From contig NZ_FNQN01000004.1 in NCBI RefSeq assembly GCF_900107645.1, positions 62,001-126,000 of the forward strand: DNA of 64,000 nt, in the 5' to 3' direction. Numbering within the stretch: the first letter of the stretch is position 1; every line of letters starts with the position of its first letter. Origin of the DNA: Desulfuromusa kysingii (lineage in GTDB: Bacteria; Desulfobacterota; Desulfuromonadia; Desulfuromonadales; Geopsychrobacteraceae). The notes under the pieces were generated by a model. The model saw nothing but the letters and a program-made list of their open reading frames with translations, was not told the DNA's origin and ran no database searches. Made by a program: the position numbers and the translations under genes. Positions 11,881 to 21,992 of the stretch are shown here, piece by piece.

Positions 11881-12351
11881 ATGTGGTCCTTGTGTACTGG
11901 GGAGTCACCCATCAAAAAGTTGACAGGAGACGGATGGGTTAAAAGATATATATGCGAGGTAATATTTACCATATGCCATTAATAAAAATTAACGGCAATT
12001 TAACGATTCTTCTCCTAGGTGTAAAGGATTTTATTGCTAAGCATATAAATAATTTAAGTTTTTGCTTTTAGCCCGCCAATACTTACATGACGATCAGATT
12101 GAACCGGTTCGAAGACAGGAGGGATGACAATGATAAACCCGATGGCAAACGTCTTGTGTCACATCTTCGGGGAGATAAATACAGGCGAGCGGGTTCTCTG
12201 AAAATTAAACCATAGATTGAATTGCGGCGTTGCGACAACAACGGCAGCACTGTCAAGCAGGATGACAATGCTGCCCCGAAGATCCGATCAAGTTTTTGCA
12301 TCAGCAATTTAAACTTTCATTGCTAACACTGGCTGTTACAGAATACAAGAT
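11881..12351. other. Gene-free region upstream of the chemoreceptor
   Basis: About 470 bases with no supported gene. The part at 11935-12070 is AT-rich and probably carries the chemoreceptor promoter. A 74-codon minus-strand frame at 12083-12307 has no recognisable features and was not accepted. No sigma28-type promoter was found. Confidence 0.5.
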
Positions 12352-13344
12352 CTAGAAGAAGTGCGACAGGCCAAGATGAAAAGAGACATCTGGTGAACTA
12401 TTGACAGCTAGGTCTTCTTCAACAGCCAAATCAAGAAATGTCTTTTGGGTGAGTGCAATGGTCCCTCCGATGGTCAGGATAAGTGCTGGGTCACCAAGCT
12501 CCTCCAGATCACTCTCATAGAGTGCCGTCTGGCCATCCATCTGCAGCTTCAAAGCCAACCAGTTATTCGGGCTCCAGCCGGCACCGAGCCAGGCATTGGC
12601 GGCCCAGTTCTCCGCTTGTTCTGCCAGGACGTCACCGTCCTCCAGCCAGCTCCCCCCGAGCCCTCCCCAGAAAGAGGCGCTAGCACCATCATCAAGAGTG
12701 ATTCTGTAATCATGCGCCAGAGACAGGTTCACTCCCCAACCTTCATTACCAGTCATTTTATCGGCTGCACCTGTCGGCACTTTGACGGTAAGATGCAGGG
12801 CGCTCGCCATTGGCTGACTGGTTGCCAGTTGCCAGGAGAGCTGCAAACGCAGATCACCAAGACCATTGGCCGAATGGTCAATGTTAAAGAGTTCTTCACC
12901 GTTGCGCTGGTAGCGGTAAGAGAGGTCATCATCCGGCAGCTCGTCGCGATCACCTGCTGGCAGGCCGAAAAAGTCATGCCAGTCTTCAATAAATCCATCC
13001 AGAGAGCCTTTTTTATGGTTGACCCATGAGAGGTCAAAACCGATCTGGATATTTTCATTCATGCCATAGCGCATTCCGAGGGTTTCCTGCAAAGTTTCGC
13101 CATCAAGGTGAATCTGTGCAGCTGCGCTATTATTTGTTGTGGCAAGATTAGCCAGATCCAGATCAAAAGAAACTTTATATTCGCCGACAGCGACCAGACG
13201 CGCAGGATCAGCACTAGCTACGCTTCGCACCAAATCAGTCGGAAGCAGATTACGCACCCGATACGGGGCAAAATCAAAAGCGGTCGCATGAAGTGTCGAT
13301 AACTGGAGAAGACAGGCCAGAAAAAGAATAACTTTCAACATCAT
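12352..13344 (-). CDS. DUF3187 family outer-membrane or periplasmic protein
   Basis: This 330-residue protein has an N-terminal signal peptide (about 1-22). The rest is rich in alternating polar and hydrophobic residues with many aromatic residues, and it ends in Phe, as outer-membrane beta-barrel proteins often do. It resembles the DUF3187 family of delta- and gammaproteobacteria, whose function is unknown. The start could be either of two adjacent ATG codons. A single gene; no neighbour suggests a role. Confidence 0.75.
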   Translation of the reverse strand: MMLKVILFLACLLQLSTLHATAFDFAPYRVRNLLPTDLVRSVASADPARLVAVGEYKVSFDLDLANLATTNNSAAAQIHLDGETLQETLGMRYGMNENIQIGFDLSWVNHKKGSLDGFIEDWHDFFGLPAGDRDELPDDDLSYRYQRNGEELFNIDHSANGLGDLRLQLSWQLATSQPMASALHLTVKVPTGAADKMTGNEGWGVNLSLAHDYRITLDDGASASFWGGLGGSWLEDGDVLAEQAENWAANAWLGAGWSPNNWLALKLQMDGQTALYESDLEELGDPALILTIGGTIALTQKTFLDLAVEEDLAVNSSPDVSFHLGLSHFF

Positions 13345-13440
13345 GATATCTCCTGTAATTGTTTATGAGGGCACTGCCTTGAGCTAAAAATACATTCCGT
13401 ATGAACCGCACCTCTTTATCCCTGCTCCCTGCAGGAGGAT

Positions 13441-14373
13441 CTAAACCTTAATCAAACCCTCATTGGCCTTAGGACTGCAAATATTATTTTCTGTATCAAT
13501 GTATTCTGGATATTGTTTTTTCAAACAGTCCGGGCAAATGCCATGACTAAAGGACGCGTCAGAATGATCTGAGATATACTGTTCCAGCTGGTTCCAGGTC
13601 TCTTTTTCATCTCTGATATTTTTGCAGTACATGCATATCGGGATGACACCTTCTAAGGTTTTTATCTGTTCGTTTGCTTTTTTTAGGTCAATAATCGTGG
13701 AATGAAGTTTTGACTCGGACTGGATATAATCTGCCGCAGAGCGCTGACTATTCATCATTAAAAAAATGACATTTTGACCTATTTCGCTAACCAGTCCAAA
13801 CTCCAACTGAATTGTGGACCCGATCCCCGCACTAAAGACAGTCTGAAGGTTTTCTGGCTGCCAGGCAAAGGCTCGAGACAAGATAATTGCACCACGTAAT
13901 GCAATAAAAATAGCAGCTGAATAGTAAAGCATTTTATTTTCAGGGGTCGAATGTTGAATCAGAACCCACGAAATTGAGATAGATAAGAGAAAGAGGACGG
14001 CGCTGACAATGCTCGTCCGAATGTCGATACGGTCAAAAACAAAATAGAAAATTGAGGAGGCCAGAACAACGAAGACGGGAATGGCATACAACGATTTATT
14101 TAGACTTTTCCCCTGAAGAAAGCGCTTAATAGCATCCAAACGGATCACGGCCGCCAGAGTAAAAAAACCACTTACAATAAAAATACTCAATTCTAATGGA
14201 ATCGTTCCACGAGCGACGATGGCTAAAAAACCCAATGTCATGGTCAAAATACTAAAAGTCCACAATCTAAAACCGTTATAAGTTTTTTGCTCAAGGTCGT
14301 ATACAAAAAATGCACTACAAAAAAAAGTACTAACAAAGATACTTGATAATATTAATATATTTACGTCGATCAT
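13441..14373 (-). CDS. Multi-pass membrane protein with C-terminal CxxC...CxxC sensor-type domain
   Basis: About 310 residues. The N-terminal two thirds hold roughly seven hydrophobic helices. A short helical linker follows, then a C-terminal module with CMYC and CPDC pairs about 40 residues apart, around IRDEKETW and FSHGIC. Similar tails end many PAS or response-regulator proteins of deltaproteobacteria, and the cysteines could bind a metal. No kinase or GGDEF domain is present. The ATG at 14373, preceded by AAAGGG, is preferred over a GTG at 14400. The gene is more AT-rich than its neighbours. The function is unknown. Confidence 0.7.
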   Translation of the reverse strand: MIDVNILILSSIFVSTFFCSAFFVYDLEQKTYNGFRLWTFSILTMTLGFLAIVARGTIPLELSIFIVSGFFTLAAVIRLDAIKRFLQGKSLNKSLYAIPVFVVLASSIFYFVFDRIDIRTSIVSAVLFLLSISISWVLIQHSTPENKMLYYSAAIFIALRGAIILSRAFAWQPENLQTVFSAGIGSTIQLEFGLVSEIGQNVIFLMMNSQRSAADYIQSESKLHSTIIDLKKANEQIKTLEGVIPICMYCKNIRDEKETWNQLEQYISDHSDASFSHGICPDCLKKQYPEYIDTENNICSPKANEGLIKV

Positions 14374-14579
14374 TGGGCCCTTTAAAATAATTCGGAACAC
14401 ATGAAATTATGCGATTTTTTGGCGTATCGTTTCCTGTCACCCATCTTTGAAATGAGTATTTCCGATTAATCATCAGATTAGAGATCTGAAGTATTTATGA
14501 TCATTCCAGGCCCAACGTCGAAGAAATCCCATCACTGCCTTCAATTCGAGCCTCAAAAACGTTAACCCTCAATATTTTT

Positions 14580-15338
14580 CTACACCTTGGTCAAAATTTC
14601 AGCACCCTCAGCGGTCACCAGCACAGTGTGTTCAAACTGTGCGCTGACGCTACCATCCGTTGTCGTAACCGTCCAGCCATCAACTTCGGAAGTTTCGACA
14701 GCAAAACTTTTCCCCAGATTGATCATCGGCTCAACCGTGAAGATCATCCCCTCTTGCAGTCGGATTCTGTTTTCAGGGCTGTAATGGTGCAGAACATGGG
14801 GATCTTCGTGGAATTTTTTGCCGATTCCATGACCACCGTAAGCTCTGACAATAGAATAATTGAATTTATCGATATACTTCTCGATAGCCTTCCCTACTTC
14901 GTATAGATATTTCCCCGGTTTAATCGCAGCAATTCCCCGATACATGGCTTTTTCGGTTCGATACACCAATTTTTGTATCTGCTCATCAACACCACCGATC
15001 TGAAACGTATAAGAAGTATCTCCATGATAACCATCGACGATAAGGGTAATATCGACATTGACAATATCGCCACTTTTGAGGATCTCTGTTTCTGACGGGA
15101 TGCCGTGACAGACGACATTATTGATCGAGGTACAGATACTTTTTGGAAAGCCGTGATAATTCAACGGCGCGGAAATTGCCCCGTGTTTCTGGGTAAACTC
15201 TTCACAAAGATCGTTCAAATATTGGGTCGAAACGCCCTCCTTAACAAAGGGACCAATATAGGCCAATAATTCGGCAGCGAGTTTTCCCGCCCTGCGCATT
15301 TTCTCTATCTCTTCCTGAGTTTTAATAACAACCATCAT
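14580..15338 (-). CDS. map: Methionine aminopeptidase, type I
   Basis: This 252-residue enzyme removes the initiator methionine from nascent proteins. The metal ligands are in their usual contexts: two Asp around VDITLIVDGYHGDTS, His in GHGIGKKFHEDP, Glu in EPMI and Glu in FEHTVLVT. The length matches short type I enzymes without an N-terminal zinc domain. It is a single gene here and not next to rpl genes or adk, the usual bacterial context. ATG at 15338 begins at the conserved KTxEEIEKMR region. Confidence 0.95.
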   Translation of the reverse strand: MMVVIKTQEEIEKMRRAGKLAAELLAYIGPFVKEGVSTQYLNDLCEEFTQKHGAISAPLNYHGFPKSICTSINNVVCHGIPSETEILKSGDIVNVDITLIVDGYHGDTSYTFQIGGVDEQIQKLVYRTEKAMYRGIAAIKPGKYLYEVGKAIEKYIDKFNYSIVRAYGGHGIGKKFHEDPHVLHHYSPENRIRLQEGMIFTVEPMINLGKSFAVETSEVDGWTVTTTDGSVSAQFEHTVLVTAEGAEILTKV

Positions 15339-15542
15339 TCTCTCCAGTCTTGTTGAAAAATTTACTCAATCCTCAAACATCGACAACTTGAATCGCCATC
15401 GATCTTTGCATGGTCTGAAATACCTGTCGCAATTGTCTATACTTCAGTCGAAATGAAGCACAGTGGTCTTTTTTACCTAATCGACAGGCATCATAATATT
15501 GTTTCCAGTAAAAATACAATTGATCGCCCCGTTGATATTTTT

Positions 15543-16703
15543 TTATTTCTCGACAGCGCTATTTCGAAACGGTCGATAGAGCGGATCACCAATCAAAATC
15601 ATTTGCCATGACAAATAAGGGAGGCTTAAAAAATAGCTTTCAGCCAAAGTATAGTAACCATCGAGCAAAAAACCAAAAAATAATTCCGGTGGCGGGAACC
15701 CCTGGACATAGGGTTCCGCAACAGGGCCGATCGTTGCAGCAACACCATCCTCTATCATCCGCTTGCACCAGACCTGGCTCCCCGGTTTTTTCAAGGTTGT
15801 ACATTCACTGCTGGCTATATGATAACCAACCGCCCCTGGTTGCCAGTCAAAAGCATCAACATATTTCCCCAAACTGTACCAACCACAATAAAGGGCTGCC
15901 TGAGAAGCCTCACCTGCTTGCAAGAGAGCCTCCTCCTGATTCAAATGGACAGGCAAAGAACTTAATTCTCTACTCACCTGTGCCGCGTTATGAATAGAGG
16001 CGTCATACCGGGCATATCCCTGCAAATTCTTCTTGTCGGGGAATGGCCACCGCGCATCAAAATAAGCATGCCCCGACAAGCCCTGTTTCTCCACTTCCAA
16101 GCTGTCATCTATTATCCTGCGGACCATTTCAGGGGTTGGCGCATCAAGCCGCGAGACAAACAAAACCTGATCCTTTTTGAAGGGGAGCTGATCGCGCTGT
16201 TTTTGAAAACCGACAAAAAAAGGGTTGGGCAACCAACCTTCCAATGGGTAGCTTCGATTGAGAGACAGGGCTATTTCCGAGTCAACCGCTGCACCCTGCT
16301 TTTGTCGTTGCGAATCAAGTTGCGTTTGAGGTTGCTGTAAATCCTGTCGCTCTCGCCATTGCTGCGAAGTCAACTCTGGAGCAGAAACACGTAAAGGAAT
16401 CCCATAAAACAGCAATAAAGTACGGATCTTCGCCCCTTGCTGGTGAGCTAAAAACTTACGCAGAGGGACCAGTAAGTTGTGTTGATACTCTTCACGACTA
16501 CATTCTTCCTGATCAGGCAGGTGGACAACAAGAAGGTTCGCCGTGGGAATCTGGCGTTTTTGACTGTAGTAGCGGGCAAGCTCAATGCTGGCAGGGACAT
16601 TCTGATTCACAATCAGCAGGATCTCTTCCGGCTGCAGTGCCTGAACCGCTTCAGGCCTCCCCAGACAAAGAAAAAAAAAGAGGATAATCAGGGCAGATTT
16701 CAC
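15543..16703 (-). CDS. TIGR03790 family secreted protein
   Basis: This 386-residue protein has a signal peptide (about 1-22) followed by a domain that opens with ILLIVNQNVPASIELARYY, the pattern of the TIGR03790 family. The family is found in deltaproteobacteria and planctomycetes and has no assigned function. Its start lies a few bases after the rsmI stop, so it is the last gene of a yraN-nadE-rsmI operon. The role is unknown; export suggests an envelope or extracellular function. Confidence 0.8.
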   Translation of the reverse strand: MKSALIILFFFLCLGRPEAVQALQPEEILLIVNQNVPASIELARYYSQKRQIPTANLLVVHLPDQEECSREEYQHNLLVPLRKFLAHQQGAKIRTLLLFYGIPLRVSAPELTSQQWRERQDLQQPQTQLDSQRQKQGAAVDSEIALSLNRSYPLEGWLPNPFFVGFQKQRDQLPFKKDQVLFVSRLDAPTPEMVRRIIDDSLEVEKQGLSGHAYFDARWPFPDKKNLQGYARYDASIHNAAQVSRELSSLPVHLNQEEALLQAGEASQAALYCGWYSLGKYVDAFDWQPGAVGYHIASSECTTLKKPGSQVWCKRMIEDGVAATIGPVAEPYVQGFPPPELFFGFLLDGYYTLAESYFLSLPYLSWQMILIGDPLYRPFRNSAVEK

Positions 16704-16708
16704 GACAG

Positions 16709-17533
16709 CTACCGCAACCCTAATGATTCTTTATAGACATCACTACCGGGAACCCCAAACTCTTTTGCAACCTGCTTGACAATCTCTTTCCAGCTCAGGT
16801 CGCTCTCTTGTCGTAAACGCGTCAAAGCGTCGATGACAGTCCCCTCTGGTGGACGTTCTGGAGCAGCACCAAGGAGCAGAACAATTTCACCTTTAACCGG
16901 GTTCTGAGAAAAGTAGTTCTGAGCTTCGCCAATGGTTCCGCTGAATAATTCTTCATGCCGCTTGGTCAGCTCTCGGGCAACCGCAATAGGTCGGTCAACA
17001 CCACAGATCGTAGCCATATCGGCAAGACAGACGATGAGACGATGGGGGGCCTCATAACAAACGATGGTCTGTGGCTCCGCTTTGATCTGCTCGAGAAATT
17101 GGCAACGCCCGTGAGTTTTTGTCGGCAGAAAACCGACAAAACGGAAAGCATCAGTCGGTAATCCAGAAATTGAGAGGGCAGTAATCACCGCCGAAGGACC
17201 AGGGACCGCAGCGACCACAACCCCTTCCATCCTGCACCTGGACACCAGACGATAGCCGGGATCGGCAATACAGGGAGTTCCGGCATCACTGATCAATGCG
17301 ACAGATTCACCGGCTTTAAGTTTCACAAGCAACTGGGTCGAACGAGATTCCTCATTATGTTCATGATAAGAGATAAGCGGAGTATTGATCCCATAATGGT
17401 TGAGTAGTTTCCGGCTATGACGAGTGTCTTCTGCCGCAACAAGGGAGACCTCCTCTAAAATTCGCACCGCCCGATAGGTTATATCTTCAAGATTACCGAT
17501 CGGCGTCGCCACCACGTAGAGAGTTCCGCTCAC
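16709..17533 (-). CDS. rsmI: 16S rRNA (cytidine1402-2'-O)-methyltransferase RsmI
   Basis: This 274-residue tetrapyrrole-methylase fold enzyme methylates the 2'-OH of C1402 in 16S rRNA using SAM. Motifs YVVATPIGNLEDIT, AAEDTRHSRKLL and SDAGTPCIADPG are present. The ATG overlaps the nadE stop by four bases, which couples translation. The gene directly downstream is the TIGR03790 gene. Confidence 0.95.
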   Translation of the reverse strand: MSGTLYVVATPIGNLEDITYRAVRILEEVSLVAAEDTRHSRKLLNHYGINTPLISYHEHNEESRSTQLLVKLKAGESVALISDAGTPCIADPGYRLVSRCRMEGVVVAAVPGPSAVITALSISGLPTDAFRFVGFLPTKTHGRCQFLEQIKAEPQTIVCYEAPHRLIVCLADMATICGVDRPIAVARELTKRHEELFSGTIGEAQNYFSQNPVKGEIVLLLGAAPERPPEGTVIDALTRLRQESDLSWKEIVKQVAKEFGVPGSDVYKESLGLR

Positions 17534-19503
17534 TCTAACCCCTCCAGTTGTTCCAGCCAGAGGGTCACAGCGGCATCACTTGGCATACGCCAGTCACCTC
17601 GCGGCGACAGTGCCACGGTACCCACTTTGGGACCATCGGGAAGACAGGAACGCTTGAATTGTTGACTAAAAAAGCGGCGATAAAATTGACTTAACCATTT
17701 GCGCAGCTCAGGACGAGAATATTGATCAGCAAAAGCCTGCGCAGCCAACATCAACACCTTCTTCGGCGGAAAATGCATCCGCACCACTTGGAAGAGGAAG
17801 AAATCGTGTAACTCATAAGGGCCAACAACCTGCTCAGTCAATTGATCAATATTCCCATCAACGTCAGGGGGTAACAGTTCTGGTGAGACCGGAGTTGCAC
17901 AGACATCTTCTAAAATCGTGGAGATACGACCACTGAACTCTTCCTTGGAGCACCAATCGACGAGATAGCGGACCAAAGTTTTTGGCACTCCACAATTGAC
18001 GGCATACATCGACATGTGATCACCGTTATAGGTGCACCAGCCAAGGGCCAGCTCAGATAAATCTCCCGTACCGATAACTAAACCGCCAGCCTGATTCGCG
18101 ACATCCATTAGAATCTGTGTCCGTTCTCGCGCCTGACTATTTTCATAGGTAATATCATGAACATTGGGGTCATGCTCAATGTCACGGAAGTGTTGCAGTA
18201 CTGCTTGATCAATCGAAACAACCTTGAGGGTAACCGCCAGCTGCTGTGCCAACTCTTCAGCATTACCACGGGTGCGCTCTGTCGTCCCGAACCCCGGCAT
18301 GGTCAACGCGATGATCCCCTTGCGGTCAAGCCCAAGACGATCAAAGGCCTTAACAGACACCAGCAATGCTAACGTGGAATCAAGGCCGCCGGACAGACCG
18401 ATCACCACTTTCTGAGATCCGGTATGACGTAACCGTTTCATCAACCCACTCGTCTGCAACAGGAAGATCTCCTGACAACGAGCGGCCCTCTCAACATCAT
18501 TGGGCGGGACAAAAGGGGTTCGGACAATTGGGCGACACAATCCAATCACCGCCAGAGGATGAATCTGAAACGGTTGCACCCGAAAGGACAGTTCGGGGTC
18601 TCCAGCAGCGAACGTATTATTACGCTGCCGTTCCCCCAGCAGACGATCAAGATCAATATCTGCCCAAGCGATCTGACTATCAAACTGGAAGCGTTCTGTC
18701 TCAGTCAGAATCTGTCCGTTTTCAGCAATAAGAGAATGGCCAGAGAAGACCAAATCCGTGCTGGACTCATTGGGTCCTGCAGAGGAGTATGCGTAAGCCG
18801 CGAGGCAACGGGCCGACTGCGATGCAACCAGGGTGCGGCGATAAGCGTGCTTACCGAGGATTTCAGGGCTAGCAGAAAGGTTCAATAACAACGTCGCCCC
18901 TGCCAAAGCCTGAGAACTGCTGGGGGGGACAACCGACCAAGCATCTTCACAAATCTCTATGCCGATCATTGCCGCAGGAAAATCATCGGCCTGAAACAGC
19001 AGATCCGGACCAAAAGGAACCGCTTCGGAATTAATCAGGATAGAATCAACGGACCTTTCACTGGCAGAAGAAAACCATCGTTGTTCATAAAATTCACCGC
19101 TGTTGGGTAAAAATGATTTCGGCACCAAGCCACAAATTTTTCCACCAGAAATGAACGCGGCACAGTTAAACAGACGCCCGGAAACAGAAACTGGAGCCCC
19201 AACCACCAGCGTTATCTGTTCACGCGCCGAAAATTGAGCTAATTGCGATAAGGATTCGACAACTTTGTGTTGCAACTGTTGCTGAAAAAAGAGATCCGCA
19301 CAGGTATAACCCGTCAGGCACAATTCCGGGAACAGGACTATCTGACACTGCTGCTGCTGAGCTTGGCGGGCAACTTTAACAATTTCAGCGAGATTGAAGG
19401 CGACATCGGCAACCTTCATCTCTGGGGTCGCAACAGCGACCCGTAATAATCCATAATCGACGAGATTAATAGTCGCCTCTATACTTTGATCGAGCATGCT
19501 CAC
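17530..19503 (-). CDS. nadE: Glutamine-dependent NAD+ synthetase
   Basis: This 657-residue enzyme converts nicotinate adenine dinucleotide to NAD+ using glutamine and ATP. The N-terminal nitrilase-type amidase domain (about 1-280) shows the triad contexts [16 protein letters not shown] and GIEICEDAW. The C-terminal synthetase domain has the PP-loop [10 protein letters not shown]. The long two-domain form is the type that uses glutamine directly. It overlaps rsmI and begins about 25 bases after yraN, so the three form an operon. Confidence 0.95.
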   Translation of the reverse strand: MSMLDQSIEATINLVDYGLLRVAVATPEMKVADVAFNLAEIVKVARQAQQQQCQIVLFPELCLTGYTCADLFFQQQLQHKVVESLSQLAQFSAREQITLVVGAPVSVSGRLFNCAAFISGGKICGLVPKSFLPNSGEFYEQRWFSSASERSVDSILINSEAVPFGPDLLFQADDFPAAMIGIEICEDAWSVVPPSSSQALAGATLLLNLSASPEILGKHAYRRTLVASQSARCLAAYAYSSAGPNESSTDLVFSGHSLIAENGQILTETERFQFDSQIAWADIDLDRLLGERQRNNTFAAGDPELSFRVQPFQIHPLAVIGLCRPIVRTPFVPPNDVERAARCQEIFLLQTSGLMKRLRHTGSQKVVIGLSGGLDSTLALLVSVKAFDRLGLDRKGIIALTMPGFGTTERTRGNAEELAQQLAVTLKVVSIDQAVLQHFRDIEHDPNVHDITYENSQARERTQILMDVANQAGGLVIGTGDLSELALGWCTYNGDHMSMYAVNCGVPKTLVRYLVDWCSKEEFSGRISTILEDVCATPVSPELLPPDVDGNIDQLTEQVVGPYELHDFFLFQVVRMHFPPKKVLMLAAQAFADQYSRPELRKWLSQFYRRFFSQQFKRSCLPDGPKVGTVALSPRGDWRMPSDAAVTLWLEQLEGLE

Positions 19504-19527
19504 TCCCGTTCAATGACTTTGGTGATT

Positions 19528-19911
19528 TCAAGTAGATAACGAAAAGGCATCATCCAAATGGGTAATCTGCACATTACCGTTGCCCGCAGACAAAACCGCA
19601 ACGACATCAAATCGTGGTTGTAACTTGCCACATTTATGCTCTTGCAGGTACCATTGGCAGGTCCGAATAATCTGCCGTTGTTTGCGGATGCCAACAGCTT
19701 CCTGAGGAGAGCCAAAAGTAACTCCACGGCGCGTTTTCACTTCAACAAAAAGGAGATATTTTTTATTCTGGGCAATAATATCAATTTCACCGACTGGCGT
19801 ACGATAATTGCGCTTCAGAATTTTCATCCCCTGCAAGCGCAAATACTCTGCAGCCCGATCTTCCCCCCATGCGCCTAAAGCCAGTCGTGCTTGACTCACA
19901 AATCCCCCCAC
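19528..19911 (-). CDS. yraN: UPF0102 / YraN family endonuclease-like protein
   Basis: This 127-residue protein has the YraN family core: GEDRAAEYL, GEIDIIA and FVEVKTRRG, which match a restriction-endonuclease-like PD-(D/E)xK fold. The biological role of the family is not settled. In many bacteria it lies directly after rnhB. Here rnhB is adjacent but transcribed the other way. It heads the nadE-rsmI operon. Confidence 0.9.
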   Translation of the reverse strand: MGGFVSQARLALGAWGEDRAAEYLRLQGMKILKRNYRTPVGEIDIIAQNKKYLLFVEVKTRRGVTFGSPQEAVGIRKQRQIIRTCQWYLQEHKCGKLQPRFDVVAVLSAGNGNVQITHLDDAFSLST

Positions 19912-20081
19912 CCAAACAGGGTAAAATTTAAAAACTGCGGTTTCAAATCATTGCTTATAGTAGCATTGTTTAAATCCAATTTATATGTATTTTCAGGTCA
20001 AGAACTCGTGGATTATCGACAGCATTTTACGTATGATCCTGCATCAATCAAAGTGATAGCAAAACAAAACAGGAGTTGCTG

Positions 20082-20657
20082 ATGAGACAGAAGTTGATTT
20101 GTGGGGTCGATGAGGTTGGCCGTGGGGCCGGCGCTGGTGAAATTTATTGTGCCGCAGTCATTCTGAATGGAGAAAACCCGATTTCGGGCATCACCGATTC
20201 GAAGAAACTCTCGGCAAAAAAAAGGACAACCCTCGCGCAGGAAATCAGGGCTAAGGCCACCGCATGGTGTATTGCAACCGCAAGCTTAGAAGAAATTGTT
20301 GAGCTTAATGTTCTGTATGCGACAATGCTGGCAATGCAAAGAGCCGTTAACGGACTACCGGTTAAACCAGATAAAACCTATATTGATGGCAACCGGGCAC
20401 CGCAACTTGAAGGCGAGGTAGAAACTGTTATCAAGGGAGACCTTAAAATCATTGAGATAGGAGCGGCATCCATTATTGCCAAAGTTGCCCGGGATGAAAA
20501 GATGATTGAATTACATCAGAGCTACCCAGAATACGGTTTTGACCAACACAAAGGTTATCTGACTAAACAGCACCTAGATGCGTTACAAAAACACGGCCCT
20601 TGTGCAATCCACAGAGTGACCTATGCACCGATAAAAAGAGTTCTTAACAACCATTGA
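20082..20657 (+). CDS. rnhB: Ribonuclease HII, atypical N-terminal motif
   Basis: RNase HII cuts RNA in RNA-DNA hybrids and removes single ribonucleotides from DNA. The 191-residue protein keeps DEVGRG, DSKKLS, IDGN and ASIIAKVARD with the acidic catalytic residues, and the HRxTYAPI tail. The usual GRG-PLAGPVV segment reads GRG-AGAGEIY, which is unusual. It is on the plus strand while yraN and rplS, its usual co-transcribed neighbours, are on the minus strand. ATG at 20082 is preferred because AGGAG lies six bases upstream. Replacement or inversion is plausible. Confidence 0.9.
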   Translation: MRQKLICGVDEVGRGAGAGEIYCAAVILNGENPISGITDSKKLSAKKRTTLAQEIRAKATAWCIATASLEEIVELNVLYATMLAMQRAVNGLPVKPDKTYIDGNRAPQLEGEVETVIKGDLKIIEIGAASIIAKVARDEKMIELHQSYPEYGFDQHKGYLTKQHLDALQKHGPCAIHRVTYAPIKRVLNNH

Positions 20658-20770
20658 ATGAAGTCAGGAGAGAGGTCCCAAGATATGGACACGTTAGACA
20701 AGGCAAGATGACTTAATGCAGTAAACGATAAAAAGGAAAAAAGTGAAGCATTCAATCAATTAAAACGACA

Positions 20771-20801
20771 AAACCCCGCCTGAGATGATCAGGCGGGGTT
20801 T
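20771..20801 (-). terminator. Intrinsic terminator of the rpsP-rplS operon
   Basis: AAACCCCGCCTGA (20771-20783) and TCAGGCGGGGTTT (20789-20801) form a perfect 13-bp stem with a 5-base loop. T-rich sequence follows in the minus direction. It sits between converging rplS and rnhB and may also stop rnhB transcripts. Confidence 0.9.
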
Positions 20802-20820
20802 CATTTTGCAAAAATCGAGA

Positions 20821-21168
20821 TCAAACCATACGTTTTTCAGAAATCCGCGCAGCCTTACCACGAAGATTACGCAGGTAATATAATTTAGCCCGGCGTACTT
20901 GACCGACACGAACAACTTCGATCTTGTCAATACTTGGTGAATGTAGAGGGAAGATCCGCTCCACGCCAATAGCGCCAGACATTTTACGAACAGTGTAGGA
21001 TGAACCAAGACCACGATTAACACGCTTGATACAAACACCTTGAAAAATCTGAATCCGTTGTTTTTCACCTTCAGTAATTTTTACATGGACCTTAAGGGTA
21101 TCACCAGCTTTAAATTGTGGGATATCCTTTTTAATCTGTTCCATTTCCAGCATATCAATAATATTCAT
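20821..21168 (-). CDS. rplS: 50S ribosomal protein L19
   Basis: This 115-residue ribosomal protein lies at the interface of the 50S and 30S subunits. It has the family signatures [22 protein letters not shown] and [10 protein letters not shown]. It is the last gene of the ffh-rpsP-khpA-rimM-trmD-rplS group, about 80 bases after trmD and followed by a strong terminator. The RBS is AGGAGG, seven bases before ATG. Confidence 0.97.
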   Translation of the reverse strand: MNIIDMLEMEQIKKDIPQFKAGDTLKVHVKITEGEKQRIQIFQGVCIKRVNRGLGSSYTVRKMSGAIGVERIFPLHSPSIDKIEVVRVGQVRRAKLYYLRNLRGKAARISEKRMV

Positions 21169-21248
21169 TGGTAATCCTCCTGAGTTTATCTCTCAAACCG
21201 TTTTATCTGTCTGTTAATTATGTGAAAATACGTTTTTAAATAATATTG

Positions 21249-21992
21249 TTACTCATCAGTTTTCAATTTATGACGCAACAAATCCAGAACCTTCTCATCC
21301 TGTTCCGTCAACAAAACCTTTTCCAAAAGTTCAGGTCGGCGTTGCAAAGTACGTAACAACTGTTGCTCTCTGCGCCAATTAGCAATCCTGCCATGGTCCC
21401 CAGAAAGGAGGACATCCGGAACTGCCATCCCGTTAAAAACGGCTGGACGGGTATATTGCGGATACTCCAAGAGACCATCAACAAACGAATCTGTCTCCGC
21501 GCTGCTGCTGCTACCAAGAACTCCCGGTAAATGACGGCAGATCGCATCGATCATGACCATTGCTGGAAGTTCACCACCAGTCAAGACAAAATCTCCAATT
21601 GAAAATTCTGCGTCGACCAGAGTCTGCCTGACCCTCTCATCAAACCCTTCATAACGGCCACAAAGAAAAATCAAGTTCTCTTCGTGGGCCAACTCACGCG
21701 CATGCTGCTGTCGAAAAGGAACCCCCTGAGGAGTCATCAACAACACCTTCGCTGTCGGAGCTTGCTGCTTTAATTCTGTAATTGCCTTTGCTATGGGCTC
21801 AGGCTTCATCACCATCCCATCGCCACCACCATAGGGGGTGTCATCGGTGGTCAGGTGTTTCCCTTCAGCCCAAGAACGTAAATTGTGCGCTCGGACTTCA
21901 AATAATCCCTGTTTGATCGCCCGCGCCAAAATACTTTCCTGCAATGGCGAAACAAACATCTCAGGAAAGAGGGTCAATACATCAAAGATCAT
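21249..21992 (-). CDS. trmD: tRNA (guanine37-N1)-methyltransferase
   Basis: TrmD methylates G37 of tRNAs that read codons starting with C, which prevents frameshifts. The 247-residue protein shows the SPOUT knot motifs LCGRYEGFDERV and SIGDFVLTGGELPA, plus GGGDGMVMKPEP. The ATG overlaps the rimM stop, so the two are coupled. Confidence 0.97.
   Translation of the reverse strand: MIFDVLTLFPEMFVSPLQESILARAIKQGLFEVRAHNLRSWAEGKHLTTDDTPYGGGDGMVMKPEPIAKAITELKQQAPTAKVLLMTPQGVPFRQQHARELAHEENLIFLCGRYEGFDERVRQTLVDAEFSIGDFVLTGGELPAMVMIDAICRHLPGVLGSSSSAETDSFVDGLLEYPQYTRPAVFNGMAVPDVLLSGDHGRIANWRREQQLLRTLQRRPELLEKVLLTEQDEKVLDLLRHKLKTDE

Noticed and set aside
12083-12307. 74-codon minus-strand frame
   Set aside because: No family, poor ribosome binding site and no conserved neighbours.
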